Under the pieces are notes generated by a model, which was given only the letters and a program-made list of their open reading frames with translations, was not told where the DNA came from and did no database searches. Positions 36,399-45,951 of a stretch of 64,000 nt of DNA are shown here, piece after piece. A program made the translations under genes and the position numbers. Source of the DNA: Psychrobacter sp. Pi2-1 (lineage in GTDB: Bacteria; Pseudomonadota; Gammaproteobacteria; Pseudomonadales; Moraxellaceae); the NCBI RefSeq assembly GCF_904846645.1, contig NZ_CAJHBO010000011.1, positions 30,974 to 94,973 of the forward strand. The letters are read 5' to 3'. The first letter of the stretch is position 1. Every line of letters starts with the position of its first letter.

Positions 36399-36407
36399 TG
36401 CTATCAT
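36399..36407 (+). promoter_or_regulatory. Possible extended -10 of the ribH operon
   Basis: TGCTATCAT (TGn-TATCAT) lies about 20 bp before the leader hairpin; no good -35. If used, transcription would start near 36414 and include the whole structured leader. Confidence 0.4.
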
Positions 36408-36426
36408 AGCGCTAACCATTTATTTT

Positions 36427-36543
36427 CGTTCAATTAACTAGGGCAACGCCAAAATAATAGGCGACCGAGTTGATTGAACGCATTAGACTATTTAGCTATT
36501 TATTGACGCCTATATTTCAATTGAACGCTTATTAAGCGAAGGA
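36427..36543 (+). promoter_or_regulatory. Structured 5' leader of ribH with alternative pairings
   Basis: CGTTCAATTAACT (36427-36439) pairs over 13 bp (one U-G) with AGTTGATTGAACG (36468-36480), enclosing an inner CGCC/GGCG helix with a 9-base loop. A second copy of the right arm, AATTGAACG (36519-36527), can pair over 9 bp with the same left arm. That second copy overlaps a small hairpin CGCTT-ATT-AAGCG (36526-36538) that abuts the AAGGA ribosome binding site (36539-36543). This mutually exclusive arrangement resembles a translational switch. It does not match the FMN (RFN) aptamer. A DNA operator is an alternative reading. Confidence 0.5.
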
Positions 36544-36549
36544 TTTTTT

Positions 36550-37071
36550 ATGTCGAATTTACAACAGCAGCGCAACGACGTGACTCATATCGATGGTAAC
36601 CTACATCAAAACGCTGATGCTCGCATTGGTATCGTTGTTGGTCGTTTTAACGGTTTTGTCGTTGAGTCATTGGTTGATGGTGCAATCGATGCCCTACTCC
36701 GTCATGGCGTACTGGGTAGCAACATTACTGTTATTCGTGTACCTGGCGCATTTGAGCTACCACTTGTCGCCCAACGTGCTGCTGAATCAGATCGTTTTGA
36801 CGCGATTGTGGCACTGGGTGCAATCATCCGTGGCAGCACGCCACATTTTGATATTGTAGCTAGCGAATCTGCCAAAGGTTTGAGCGCTGTTGCAATGGAT
36901 TATAATATCCCTGTTGCTAACGGTATCATCACTACTGACAGCATCGAGCAAGCCATCGAGCGCTCTGGTACTAAAGCTGGCAACAAAGGCTCTGAAGCTG
37001 CGATGGTCGTACTAGAAATGATCGCTGTTTTGTCACAGCTAGATATTGATGACAGCATCGATGAAGCATAA
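36550..37071 (+). CDS. ribH: RibH, 6,7-dimethyl-8-ribityllumazine synthase
   Basis: Condenses the pyrimidine intermediate with 3,4-dihydroxy-2-butanone 4-phosphate, the penultimate step of riboflavin synthesis. Conserved pieces: '[20 protein letters not shown]', '[12 protein letters not shown]', '[20 protein letters not shown]' (with the catalytic His) and '[15 protein letters not shown]'. The 173 residues include a ~20-residue non-conserved N-terminus and a short acidic tail. It heads a ribH-nusB-thiL-pgpA run, an order common in gammaproteobacteria, behind a structured leader. Confidence 0.96.
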   Translation: MSNLQQQRNDVTHIDGNLHQNADARIGIVVGRFNGFVVESLVDGAIDALLRHGVLGSNITVIRVPGAFELPLVAQRAAESDRFDAIVALGAIIRGSTPHFDIVASESAKGLSAVAMDYNIPVANGIITTDSIEQAIERSGTKAGNKGSEAAMVVLEMIAVLSQLDIDDSIDEA

Positions 37072-37286
37072 GCTTTGAAGCTCAAATTTATTAGTTTAAC
37101 TGGTGCGCTATTTAGTAATAACAGCACCTCATAGCACTAGCCAGCTATCAAAACAATTGGCTACTTTTTGAATTTTCGCCGTATTTCTATACCCTTTGAA
37201 ATTTAGAATAAGCATAGCTAAAAAGCTACTTTGTTAATTTATATTTTGACTGGGTATCATCTCAAGAATTTAGGTACAGACCCCCT

Positions 37287-38129
37287 ATGACTGACCAACT
37301 CAAGCGCGCTATTAGCGCTGCGAAAACCGTACAAGCCAATGATGGACAAGCTGAAGCTACTCGTATAGCGAGCAGTAGTGCGGGTGATCAAACATTCGAT
37401 ATGAGTGAGTCTTCTTACAAGACCAGTCACACTGCTATTCGTAAGGCACGTCGCTTTGCGATGCAAGGCCTATACGAATGGCTCGTCACTGATCGCCGCT
37501 TTGATGTAGATGGCAAGCTTGGCTGGAAAGCCAATGCTCCGCACGATATTGCTGCTCGCACGCGTGCAACCAATGCCATGCATACCGTCCATATCGGTTA
37601 TTATCATGAAATGATGCGCGACATCCCAGAGCAAATTGAAGCTCTCGATGCGCTTATCAGTCAGCATCTCGATCGTGAGGTTGATAAGCTAGATACTGTT
37701 GAGCACGCTATCTTGTTGATTGGCGCGTATGAGCTACAAAACCGTGTAGAGATTCCTTACAAGGTCGTGCTCGATGAAGCGATGAAGCTAAATAATCACT
37801 TTGGGGCGACTGATGCTCACAAATTGATCAATGCGGTACTGGATAAAATGGCTAGTGAGCTGCGTGCTTTAGAGGTACAAGCAGATACCAATGCCAATCT
37901 ACGTACGTCACAAAAAGCGGCAGCTAAACAGTCTGAAGCAAATCCAGTCGATAGCATCGAAACTGCTGCTGAAACGGAAAGCGCGATCGTCGATGAACCG
38001 ACTGCATCAAACAAGCCGCGTATCAGTGCTAACAAAGCCAACGTTAAACGCAGTAGTGCCAGTAAAGCCAGTGCAAATATCAGTGACTTTAAGGCGAGCA
38101 AGAAAAACGCTAACGATACCAAAGACTAA
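37287..38129 (+). CDS. nusB: NusB, transcription antitermination factor, with long tails
   Basis: NusB binds boxA RNA with NusE (S10) and promotes rRNA antitermination. The NusB core spans about residues 54-195: '[14 protein letters not shown]', '[16 protein letters not shown]' and '[20 protein letters not shown]'. Unusually, it has a ~50-residue N-terminal tail and an ~85-residue C-terminal tail rich in Ala, Ser, Lys and Thr, giving 280 residues against about 140 in E. coli. The tails look disordered. A start at residue 39 (MSESSYKT) is possible. thiL follows 8 bp downstream. Confidence 0.93.
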   Translation: MTDQLKRAISAAKTVQANDGQAEATRIASSSAGDQTFDMSESSYKTSHTAIRKARRFAMQGLYEWLVTDRRFDVDGKLGWKANAPHDIAARTRATNAMHTVHIGYYHEMMRDIPEQIEALDALISQHLDREVDKLDTVEHAILLIGAYELQNRVEIPYKVVLDEAMKLNNHFGATDAHKLINAVLDKMASELRALEVQADTNANLRTSQKAAAKQSEANPVDSIETAAETESAIVDEPTASNKPRISANKANVKRSSASKASANISDFKASKKNANDTKD

Positions 38130-38137
38130 GACTAACC

Positions 38138-39169
38138 ATGAACGAGTTTGAGCTGATTGAGCGTATATTCTCACAGATGCAGGCCACGGATGCACCATTA
38201 ACTGGTATCGAAAAAGGTATTGGTGACGACGCGGCTGTGATGGCATTGCCAGCAGGATCACGCTTGGTTAGCTGTATTGATACACTGGTTCAAGGTCGTC
38301 ACTTTCATGCTGATTGGCAAAGAGTTGACGAGTTAGCATTTGCGATTGGCTATAAAGCCGTGGCGGTTAATGTCTCAGATATCGCTGCTATGGGTGCGAC
38401 GCCGCATAGCATTATGCTAGCGCTGGCATTACCTGAACGTCTAGCAAATCACGCATGGCTCACTGAGTTTGCCAAAGGGCTGTTTCATGCTTGCCAGCTG
38501 TTTGGCGTGACGCTGATAGGTGGTGACACCACGCGCAGTGAGCGTTTAGTACTTAGTATCAGCGCACAAGGGTTGCTCGCCGCAGATACACCAGCCATTT
38601 ATCGCTCAGGTGCACAAGTTGGTGATAAGGTTTATGTCTCAGGCACACTTGGTGATGCTGCTTTTGCCTTGCAGCATCCTGACAGCGCACAAGGTATCGA
38701 GTTAGCGCATCGTCTACATATGCCAACGCCGCGTATTGCACTAGGTGCAGCATTGGCAAAGATGGGTGCAACAGCGATGATAGACATCTCCGACGGTCTT
38801 TATCAAGATCTTGGTCATATCTGTCAGCAAAGCTCTGTAGGTATGCGCATCCATTTAGACAAGCTACCGAGTAGCGAGTCATTGTCTACTGTCGATTTGT
38901 CTGATCGCTTATTAGGTCAGCTAGCGGGAGGCGATGATTATGAACTGGCATTTACTTTGCCTGCTCATATCAAACCGCCTATAGGCAACACACCTGTCAC
39001 TTGTATCGGCGAGGTAATTGTACTAGCAGATCCTATAGCGATAGATACCAAGTCTTCTAATAACTCACGTCTTGAACTGCTTTATCAAAATCAGCCAGTG
39101 ACGCCAACTCAGCCCGCACCGTTTTTAACGTGGCCCAATCTTACTGGTTACCAACACTTTACAGGCTAA
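38138..39169 (+). CDS. thiL: ThiL, thiamine-monophosphate kinase
   Basis: Phosphorylates thiamine monophosphate to thiamine pyrophosphate, using ATP. 'GIGDDAAVMALPAGSRLV' near the N-terminus, 'NVSDIAAMGATP', 'LIGGDTTRSERLVLSISAQG' and 'MIDISDGLYQDLGHIC' are the Mg/ATP-binding signatures of the PurM-like ThiL fold. 343 residues, close to E. coli (325). It sits 8 bp after nusB and 3 bp before pgpA. No TPP riboswitch is visible. Confidence 0.96.
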   Translation: MNEFELIERIFSQMQATDAPLTGIEKGIGDDAAVMALPAGSRLVSCIDTLVQGRHFHADWQRVDELAFAIGYKAVAVNVSDIAAMGATPHSIMLALALPERLANHAWLTEFAKGLFHACQLFGVTLIGGDTTRSERLVLSISAQGLLAADTPAIYRSGAQVGDKVYVSGTLGDAAFALQHPDSAQGIELAHRLHMPTPRIALGAALAKMGATAMIDISDGLYQDLGHICQQSSVGMRIHLDKLPSSESLSTVDLSDRLLGQLAGGDDYELAFTLPAHIKPPIGNTPVTCIGEVIVLADPIAIDTKSSNNSRLELLYQNQPVTPTQPAPFLTWPNLTGYQHFTG

Positions 39170-39172
39170 TCC

Positions 39173-39778
39173 ATGACTGATCACGACTTATCTAAGCCTG
39201 ACATCCGTAAAGCGAATGACTGCCCACCATTACCGGTTGGTGCTAATATGCTTGACCATGTGGTCTATTGGCTTGGTATCGGTTTAGGTAGTGGTCTGCC
39301 GCGCCGTGCACCTGGCACTTGGGGTACTGTTGGTGGGCTGATTGTGGGCGTGCCCCTCATGAGTCTAGGTTTTATTCCTTTTTTACTGCTGACTATTTTA
39401 TCTTGTTTGGTTGGTATCTGGATCTGTGGGCGTACTTCTGAATTAATGCAGGTGCACGATGATCCACATATTGTGTGGGATGAATGGGCAGGCATGTGGA
39501 TTACCTTATTACCGTTATCTTACATTTTGTCTTATTTATTTCCTAAGCCTGAAAACACATTGTCGTTAATGATGATGCCTATGTTTTGGGGCTGGCTACC
39601 GACCGCCTTTATCCTATTTCGCGTATTTGATATCTTAAAGCCGCCACCGATTGGCTGGGCAGACAAAAAAGTTGCTGGCGGTCTTGGGGTAATGTTAGAT
39701 GATATTATTGCAGGCATCATGGCAGCGGTCATTTGGTTGGTTATTTACGTCATTGTGATGATGTTCATGTCTTTTTGA
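39173..39778 (+). CDS. pgpA: PgpA, phosphatidylglycerophosphatase A
   Basis: Dephosphorylates phosphatidylglycerophosphate to phosphatidylglycerol at the inner membrane. About 201 residues with four hydrophobic helices. Family motifs: 'GLGSGLPRRAPGTWGTVGG' near residue 42, 'WDEWAGMWITLLPLS' and 'PIGWADKKVAGGLGVMLDDI'. Last gene of the ribH-nusB-thiL-pgpA run, which is a common gammaproteobacterial order. Confidence 0.95.
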   Translation: MTDHDLSKPDIRKANDCPPLPVGANMLDHVVYWLGIGLGSGLPRRAPGTWGTVGGLIVGVPLMSLGFIPFLLLTILSCLVGIWICGRTSELMQVHDDPHIVWDEWAGMWITLLPLSYILSYLFPKPENTLSLMMMPMFWGWLPTAFILFRVFDILKPPPIGWADKKVAGGLGVMLDDIIAGIMAAVIWLVIYVIVMMFMSF

Positions 39779-39906
39779 TATTAGCGCACAGAAATATTTA
39801 CTACAGTTTTAGCTATCTTATATATTTGATTTTACTTACTTAAGTTATTGGTATTCAAATTACAAAGCCTGCACATCACAGCGTTTTTATAAATGAACAT
39901 TTGCGC

Positions 39907-39912
39907 TATAAT
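39907..39912 (+). promoter_or_regulatory. -10 box of glmU
   Basis: A perfect TATAAT 36 bp before the glmU ATG; the -35 is a poor TTTTTA-type sequence. Confidence 0.5.
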
Positions 39913-39947
39913 CCAATCTTATATTTTGTTACATTTGCGAGCCTATT

Positions 39948-41324
39948 ATGACATCTCCTCTTTCTGTAATTATTTTAGCTGCCGGTAAAGGCACACGTAT
40001 GCAATCAGCAAAGCCAAAGGTATTGCAGACCTTGGCTGGGAAGTCTTTATTAGGTCATGTGCTAGATACTTGTCATCAGCTCACTGTTGATGAAACCATC
40101 ATTGTTCATGGCTTTGGTGGTGATCAAGTAAAATCGGAGATTACCAATCAATATACACAAGCATCGATTACTTGGGTTGCTCAAACTGAGCAATTGGGAA
40201 CTGGCCATGCGGTCAAAGTGACATTATCTGATTTACCTAAGTCAGGACAAAGTCTCATTCTTTACGGTGATGTACCATTGGTCAGCTGTGAGACACTAGC
40301 AGCATTAAAAACTGCCAATACTGATGGCATGTCTATGCTGACGCTGACAGTCGATAATCCATTTGGCTTGGGTCGTATTAAACGCGACCAAGCAGGTAAT
40401 ATTGAAGCCATCGTTGAACAAAAAGATGCTGATGCTGAAGAGCAAAGTATTAAAGAAATTAACAGCGGTATTTACTGTGTTGACAATGCTCTATTGCACA
40501 AATATTTGCCTGAGCTCTCTAACGACAATGCACAGCAAGAATATTATCTGACGGATATCGTTAAAATGGCAGTCGCCGATGGTATTACTATCGCGGCGAT
40601 TGAACCTGAGCATACGTTTGAGATTGAAGGAGTTAATAATCGTCAACAGCTTGCTAGTCTAGAGCGCTCTTGGCAGCGCAAACTAGTTGCTGACTTACAA
40701 GAAGCTGGCGTACAGTTCGCCGACCCTACTCGTGTCGATATTCGTGGTACGTTGACCGCTGGTCAAGATGTGTTTATTGACGTTAATGTGGTATTTGAAG
40801 GTGACTGTACCTTAGGTGACAACGTCTATATCGAAGCAGGCTGTGTTATTAAAAATGCCAAGATTGGTAATGCCTGCTATATTAAACCGTATTGCGTGAT
40901 CGATCGCGCTGATATTGGTGCTGGTGTTGATATTGGGCCTTTTGCGCACTTGCGTCCTGATACCGTACTATCTGATAACAGCAAAGTTGGTAACTTTGTC
41001 GAAATTAAAAAATCGACTATTGGTCAAGGCAGTAAAGTAAATCACTTAAGCTATGTCGGTGATGCAACTGTCGGTACAGGCGTTAATATTGGTGCTGGTG
41101 TTATTACCTGTAATTATGACGGTGCCAATAAATCGCAAACCATCATTGAAGACAATGCGTTTATCGGCTCCAATGCTAGCTTAGTCGCGCCAGTGACGAT
41201 TGGCGATACAGCTACCGTTGCCGCTGGATCTGTGATTACCAAAGACGTTGATCGTAGTGCCTTAGCGTTTGGCCGTGCGCGTCAGATACAAAAAAATGAC
41301 TTTCAACGACCCACTAAAAAATAA
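39948..41324 (+). CDS. glmU: GlmU, bifunctional GlcN-1-P acetyltransferase / GlcNAc-1-P uridyltransferase
   Basis: Catalyses the last two steps to UDP-GlcNAc. The N-terminal pyrophosphorylase shows '[18 protein letters not shown]' at residue 11; the C-terminal left-handed beta-helix has hexapeptide repeats and the acetyltransferase signatures '[20 protein letters not shown]' and '[17 protein letters not shown]'. 458 residues, as in E. coli (456). Followed by glmS after 182 bp on the same strand, the classic pairing. Confidence 0.98.
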   Translation: MTSPLSVIILAAGKGTRMQSAKPKVLQTLAGKSLLGHVLDTCHQLTVDETIIVHGFGGDQVKSEITNQYTQASITWVAQTEQLGTGHAVKVTLSDLPKSGQSLILYGDVPLVSCETLAALKTANTDGMSMLTLTVDNPFGLGRIKRDQAGNIEAIVEQKDADAEEQSIKEINSGIYCVDNALLHKYLPELSNDNAQQEYYLTDIVKMAVADGITIAAIEPEHTFEIEGVNNRQQLASLERSWQRKLVADLQEAGVQFADPTRVDIRGTLTAGQDVFIDVNVVFEGDCTLGDNVYIEAGCVIKNAKIGNACYIKPYCVIDRADIGAGVDIGPFAHLRPDTVLSDNSKVGNFVEIKKSTIGQGSKVNHLSYVGDATVGTGVNIGAGVITCNYDGANKSQTIIEDNAFIGSNASLVAPVTIGDTATVAAGSVITKDVDRSALAFGRARQIQKNDFQRPTKK

Positions 41325-41371
41325 TTGCTCATTGGTGGTTTAGCCAACCTCAGTCATTTTTGGATAAACCT

Positions 41372-41402
41372 AAGCAGTACGGCAACCTTTGTGGTGCTGC
41401 TT
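41372..41402 (+). terminator. Hairpin between glmU and glmS (weak terminator or leader structure)
   Basis: AAGCAGTAC pairs with GTGCTGCTT (one G-U) around a 13-base loop, followed by CATTATATTT, a poor U-run. It could reduce read-through from glmU or be a processing or regulatory structure for glmS. Confidence 0.45.
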
Positions 41403-41506
41403 CATTATATTTATCTGTTGATGACTCATCATTAATGTCCGACCAAATTATTTGATCTTGCAACATTATATATTGAACTACTAAAATTTGAATCTAAGGA
41501 ATAGCC

Positions 41507-43351
41507 ATGTGTGGAATTGTAGGCGCCGTTGCTGAGCGAAATATCGCTAATATCTTACTTGAAGGCCTAAAGCGTTTAGAATATCGCGGCTATGACTCAG
41601 CTGGCCTGACGGTTATTCGTGATGGTGAACTACACCGTGAGCGTCAAGTAGGTAAAGTACAGGCACTGGTCAATGCCGTCGCTATCAATCCAGAGTTTTT
41701 TGATGGTCATATCGGTATTGCTCATACGCGCTGGGCAACTCATGGTGAGCCAGCACAGCGTAATGCGCACCCACACGTATCAGGCAAAATTGCGGTCGTG
41801 CACAATGGTATCGTCGAAAACTACGCTGAGCTGAAAGAAGAGTTAATAGCCAAAGGCTACGTATTTACTTCACAGACAGATACTGAAGTTGTGGCGCATC
41901 TAATCCATGATATCTACAAAAAGACACCTGACTTATTAGAAGCGGTCCGCACCATTATCCCGTTATTGCACGGTGCTTTTGCATTGGGTATCGTCCACGT
42001 AGATTGCCCTGATGAGCTCATTACTGTACGTCTAGGCTCACCTTTAGTGATTGGTGTCGGTATCGGTGAGAACTTTATCGCATCAGATCAGTTGGCATTG
42101 CTGCCGGTGACTAACCGCTTTATGTACCTAGAAGAAGGTGATATCGCCAAATTAACTCGTAATAACATTCAAGTTTATGCAGATGGTGTTGAAGTCCAAC
42201 GTCAGATACATGAAATTGATGCCACCCAGCACAATGCCGATAAAGGCGAGTTCAAACATTATATGCTCAAAGAAATTTACGAGCAGCCAGATGCCGTCGC
42301 TCGTACGATCGAGATGGCTTTGGATAATGGTGAAACCACCAAACTACGCGACGATTTTTTACAGCGTCATGAGACACTGTTATCAGGTGTTCGTCATGTA
42401 CAAGTCATTGCTTGTGGTACCAGTTATCACGCCGGTATGGTCGCAAAATACTGGTTTGAGAGCCTTATTCGTATACCTTGTTCCGTCGAGGTTGCCAGCG
42501 AATTCCGCTATCGCAATCCTGTCGTTGTCGATAATACTTTGGTCATCTGTATTTCTCAATCTGGTGAAACGGCCGACACCTTATCAGCGTTACGTGATAT
42601 CCAGAAGCAAACACCAGCAGGCTTAGTCAGCTTGGCATTATGTAATGTACCGACGTCATCGCTGGTACGCGAAACAGACATTTTCTTGCCAACATTGGCA
42701 GGGCCTGAGATTGGCGTCGCCTCTACCAAAGCATTTACCACTCAGCTTGTGGCTTTGATACTATTGATATTAAAAGTTGGCGTCACGCAGCAGCGCATGA
42801 CTGACGAACAGTTAAATACGTTATTAAGTGAGTTACATCAATTACCAGGACAACTCTACGCCAGCTTAAACCTTGATGCTCATATCAAGACCATGAGTGA
42901 AAGCTTTGAAGATAAGAAGAGCTGTCTATTCTTAGGTCGCGGGTTACAGTTCCCGATTGCGCTAGAAGGCGCGTTAAAGCTAAAAGAAATTTCTTACATT
43001 CATGCAGAAGGTTATGCGGCAGGTGAACTCAAACACGGTCCATTAGCATTGGTCGATAAAGACATGCCAATCGTCGTACTAGCGCCCAAAGACAGTATGT
43101 TTGATAAGTTAAAAGCCAACATGCAAGAAGTGCATGCACGCCATGGCGAGCTATTTGTCTTCGCTAGCGAAGCCAGTCAAATGGTCGCTGAAGATAGACT
43201 GCACTTAGTATATGTGCCCGATGTTTGCGAGACGCTTGCCCCTATCGTCTACAGCGTGCCTATGCAGCTGTTGTCATACCATGTAGCAGTACTGCGTGGC
43301 ACAGATGTCGACCAGCCACGCAATTTGGCAAAATCAGTCACGGTAGAATAA
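41507..43351 (+). CDS. glmS: GlmS, glutamine:fructose-6-phosphate aminotransferase
   Basis: Makes glucosamine-6-phosphate from fructose-6-phosphate and glutamine, feeding GlmU and peptidoglycan and LPS synthesis. It starts 'MCGIVGAVAERNIANILLEG' with Cys1 as the glutaminase nucleophile, and 'LKRLEYRGYDSAGL' follows. The isomerase half has two SIS domains with 'CGTSYHAGMVAKYW', 'ISQSGETADTLSAL' and 'EGYAAGELKHGPLALVD', and ends 'DVDQPRNLAKSVTVE'. 614 residues, close to E. coli (609). The AAGGA ribosome binding site and ATG fit. Its end is followed by a strong terminator. Confidence 0.98.
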   Translation: MCGIVGAVAERNIANILLEGLKRLEYRGYDSAGLTVIRDGELHRERQVGKVQALVNAVAINPEFFDGHIGIAHTRWATHGEPAQRNAHPHVSGKIAVVHNGIVENYAELKEELIAKGYVFTSQTDTEVVAHLIHDIYKKTPDLLEAVRTIIPLLHGAFALGIVHVDCPDELITVRLGSPLVIGVGIGENFIASDQLALLPVTNRFMYLEEGDIAKLTRNNIQVYADGVEVQRQIHEIDATQHNADKGEFKHYMLKEIYEQPDAVARTIEMALDNGETTKLRDDFLQRHETLLSGVRHVQVIACGTSYHAGMVAKYWFESLIRIPCSVEVASEFRYRNPVVVDNTLVICISQSGETADTLSALRDIQKQTPAGLVSLALCNVPTSSLVRETDIFLPTLAGPEIGVASTKAFTTQLVALILLILKVGVTQQRMTDEQLNTLLSELHQLPGQLYASLNLDAHIKTMSESFEDKKSCLFLGRGLQFPIALEGALKLKEISYIHAEGYAAGELKHGPLALVDKDMPIVVLAPKDSMFDKLKANMQEVHARHGELFVFASEASQMVAEDRLHLVYVPDVCETLAPIVYSVPMQLLSYHVAVLRGTDVDQPRNLAKSVTVE

Positions 43352-43393
43352 ACAAAGTTACTCTACGACAGCTCTGAAAAAGATAAGTATTTA

Positions 43394-43429
43394 CCCCTGC
43401 TACTGTAAACTCAGTAGCAGGGGTTTTTT
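43394..43429 (+). terminator. glmS terminator
   Basis: CCCCTGCTACTG and CAGTAGCAGGGG form a 12-bp stem with a TAAACT-type loop, followed by TTTTTT. Confidence 0.93.
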
Positions 43430-43568
43430 ACGATTTTAAAACGACCTACTAGCAGTTTAGAAAAAAGCAGTAAGAACTACATCTGTAAAGAATCAAATAA
43501 AAATACTTAGACCCAATTCCAAATAATCCGCATATTTTAAAAGCTGGTCAAAAGTAGAATTTCGATAT

Positions 43569-43612
43569 AAAAAAATAGTGACACTCTATCTATTAATTAG
43601 AGTATCACTATT
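43569..43612 (-). terminator. Terminator of the alcohol dehydrogenase gene
   Basis: AATAGTGACACTCTA and TAGAGTATCACTATT pair at 14 of 15 positions; on the minus strand the stem is followed by a run of U residues. Confidence 0.78.
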
Positions 43613-43656
43613 ATTGCGCTTATTTGGTGGCTACATTTAGTTGCCTCTAACGACGT

Positions 43657-44658
43657 TTAGTCTCTTTCTAGCACCACTCTATAGCGAGCATTACCACTCT
43701 CTAATCGCTCAAATGCTTCATTAATCTCAGACATTTTATACGTTTCAGTGACTGGCTGAATATTATGGCGCGCAGCAAAATCTAGCATTTTGCGTAGCGT
43801 CGCTGGTGAGCCAACTGGCGAGCCTGATAGACTATTCTGAGCCATAATCATTGGTGCAGCCGATATTTCTAATGGCGCTTCTAACAGTCCAACAAAATGC
43901 AGCTTACCTTTTGGTCTTAGCGTCTTGATCACAACATCCCAGTTCATATCAACGTTCACTGTTGAGATGATTAAATCAAAAGAACCTGCGGCTTTTTCAA
44001 TTTCGCTATCATCTCTTGAGTTTAGTGAATGGTGAGCGCCCATCTCTTTTGCTTCTTCCATTTTCGATTCACTGGTAAATGCCGTCACTTCACAGCCCCA
44101 CGCATTGGCAAACTGCAATGCCAAATGACCCAAACCACCAATACCGATTACAGCCACTCTAGAAGTTGGTTTGATGTCATACTGCATAAGTGGGTTGAAC
44201 ACTGTGATACCGCCACATAGCAGTGGTCCTACCGCGTTAAAATCAAGCCCTTCAGGTATCTTGATGACGCTAGTATCTTTTGCGCGTACTTTATCTGCGA
44301 AGCCGCCGTGGTTACCAATGATCGTACCTTCTTGCTCAGGGCATAGATTGTGGTCTCCATCGATACATAGATCACAAACGTTACAGTATCCTTTATGCCA
44401 ACCAAGTCCGACTTTATCGCCCAACTCTAGATGCTTGACGTGCTTGCCCTTATTGAGGACTTTCCCTGCAACCTCATGCCCACCGACAAACGGATATTGA
44501 GTCATACCCCATTCATTTTGCCACATCGATAAATCACTGTGGCAGATACCGCAGCTATGTACTTCGATTTCTACTTCGTGATCGCCTAGAGCACCTGGGT
44601 CATACTCATAAGGCTCAAATTTGCCACCTTTCTCTTGTGCTGCATATGCGTTAATCAT
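43657..44658 (-). CDS. Zinc-dependent alcohol dehydrogenase (CAD/YahK type)
   Basis: A 333-residue medium-chain NAD(P)-dependent alcohol/aldehyde dehydrogenase. Catalytic zinc ligands are in '[16 protein letters not shown]' and 'GGHEVAG'; the structural zinc site is '[15 protein letters not shown]' (four Cys). The nucleotide-binding motif '[17 protein letters not shown]' is in the second half. The overall pattern is that of the cinnamyl-alcohol/YahK-type dehydrogenases, probably NADPH-preferring aldehyde reductases; substrate unknown. Monocistronic; AAGGAATA precedes the ATG. The long upstream gap (268 bp) contains an imperfect inverted repeat that might be an operator. Confidence 0.9.
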   Translation of the reverse strand: MINAYAAQEKGGKFEPYEYDPGALGDHEVEIEVHSCGICHSDLSMWQNEWGMTQYPFVGGHEVAGKVLNKGKHVKHLELGDKVGLGWHKGYCNVCDLCIDGDHNLCPEQEGTIIGNHGGFADKVRAKDTSVIKIPEGLDFNAVGPLLCGGITVFNPLMQYDIKPTSRVAVIGIGGLGHLALQFANAWGCEVTAFTSESKMEEAKEMGAHHSLNSRDDSEIEKAAGSFDLIISTVNVDMNWDVVIKTLRPKGKLHFVGLLEAPLEISAAPMIMAQNSLSGSPVGSPATLRKMLDFAARHNIQPVTETYKMSEINEAFERLESGNARYRVVLERD

Positions 44659-44926
44659 AGTTATTCCTTATTTTCTAGTTTTTTTGAAAGATTAGTTCGT
44701 AGAGATTGGTTTATAGCTCTAGCAGCTATTAATATGTTAGTAAAATTAAAATAGTGCTATAAGATATGAATAATTTCTTCAATTAATTTGGTTGGACAGA
44801 CTATAGCAAAGACTGACCCAACTAATCCATTCAACTTACCAGTTTTAGACTAACGACATACAAAGAGTCATACTTAGCAGGCGGTAACTCATCAAAAGAC
44901 TGCTTATCGTCAGAAATATTGCTTGG

Positions 44927-45862
44927 TTACTTATATAGTGCACGCCTTCCTCGATAACCTGTCAGTTTTGGCGTCTTTATTACCTGCAGTAAAAGACAGA
45001 TTATCATGAGTGACATTCCTAGCCAGCCGATAGGAGAGAATGTTTCACCGATTATGATGATAGCCAATATAGTGGCTACAATAGGTTCTAATAACGTAAT
45101 AAGCGTGGCTTTGCTCGCCTCAATCACTCTCAACGCTTGGCCAAAGAGCAAATAACCAAAGAACATCGGCGCAATTGCCAGATATAGTGCAACGCTTATA
45201 TGTTTTGCATCCAAAAACAGGTTTCCCCCTGTCAATAATAATGATGGCAACAATAAGATTGCCGACAGACCAAACATACTGGCCATCGCTGATTTCGAGT
45301 TTACCCCGTTCTCTATCATCTGACGTGCTGTCCATGAGTATGTGGCATAGGTCAATCCTGCAACTAATCCTAATAAAATGCCTAATATTCGATTATTTGC
45401 TTGTGCGTTTACATCTAAATATTGGGTTTTCCCTAAAGTCAGCAAAATAACGCCAACCACACCAAATATAAAACTTACCACCCATCGACTAGTGACTCTT
45501 TTATTGCTAATCAGACGCTCCATGATAATAGTAAAAAATGGTGCGCTAGCAATTGAGATTACTGTACCAATAGCGACACCTGCCAATCTCATAGAGGAAT
45601 AAAAAGCTAAAGGATAGATAGCAACACATAGGCTACCAATGAACAAGAGACTGGGTTTAGAAAGTAGTTTCTGTCTATCGCTTAATAAATTATTCTTAGC
45701 ATTCAATACTAGCAATACACCGCCTATCCCCATCGAAAACGCACCAACGGCTAATGGACTAACGTCAGGTATAAAAGCAGACGCTGTACCTGTCGTTCCC
45801 CAAAGGACACTGGCAGCTATCACACATAAAATAGCACTTAGACTAGATTTATTCTGCAGCAT
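44927..45862 (-). CDS. EamA/DMT family transporter
   Basis: About 311 residues with ten hydrophobic helices in two EamA repeats (residues ~8-145 and ~155-305), as in drug/metabolite exporters. The first repeat begins 'SAILCVIAASVLWGTTGTAS', the second has 'LGLVAGLTYATYSWTARQMI'. The second repeat ends with 'LLEPIVATILAIIIIGETFS', the usual EamA end signature. The ATG at 45862 follows AGAGGTAG; the upstream start at 45895 is rejected. An AraC-type regulator lies 90 bp upstream on the same strand and probably controls it. Substrate unknown. Confidence 0.9.
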   Translation of the reverse strand: MLQNKSSLSAILCVIAASVLWGTTGTASAFIPDVSPLAVGAFSMGIGGVLLVLNAKNNLLSDRQKLLSKPSLLFIGSLCVAIYPLAFYSSMRLAGVAIGTVISIASAPFFTIIMERLISNKRVTSRWVVSFIFGVVGVILLTLGKTQYLDVNAQANNRILGILLGLVAGLTYATYSWTARQMIENGVNSKSAMASMFGLSAILLLPSLLLTGGNLFLDAKHISVALYLAIAPMFFGYLLFGQALRVIEASKATLITLLEPIVATILAIIIIGETFSPIGWLGMSLMIICLLLQVIKTPKLTGYRGRRALYK

Positions 45863-45951
45863 AGTAGCTACCTCTGACGTTATAATGAATAACATTATTA
45901 TAGAGAGTTACAGAATATAATTTTTGCAGATTAGACGGTTTGCATGTCTGG

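Noticed and set aside
36427..36480. FMN (RFN) riboswitch upstream of ribH
   Set aside because: The conserved RFN segments (multi-helix junction with AGGG...CCC and GACCGG patterns) are not present; only a long hairpin with a second pairing option is seen.
41325..41506. glmS ribozyme
   Set aside because: The catalytic core of the Firmicutes glmS ribozyme is not seen, and it is not known from this group.
44791..44822. Imperfect inverted repeat upstream of the alcohol dehydrogenase gene (GTTGG...CCAAC)
   Set aside because: Only the outer five bases pair well; the inner part has mismatches. Not strong enough to call an operator.
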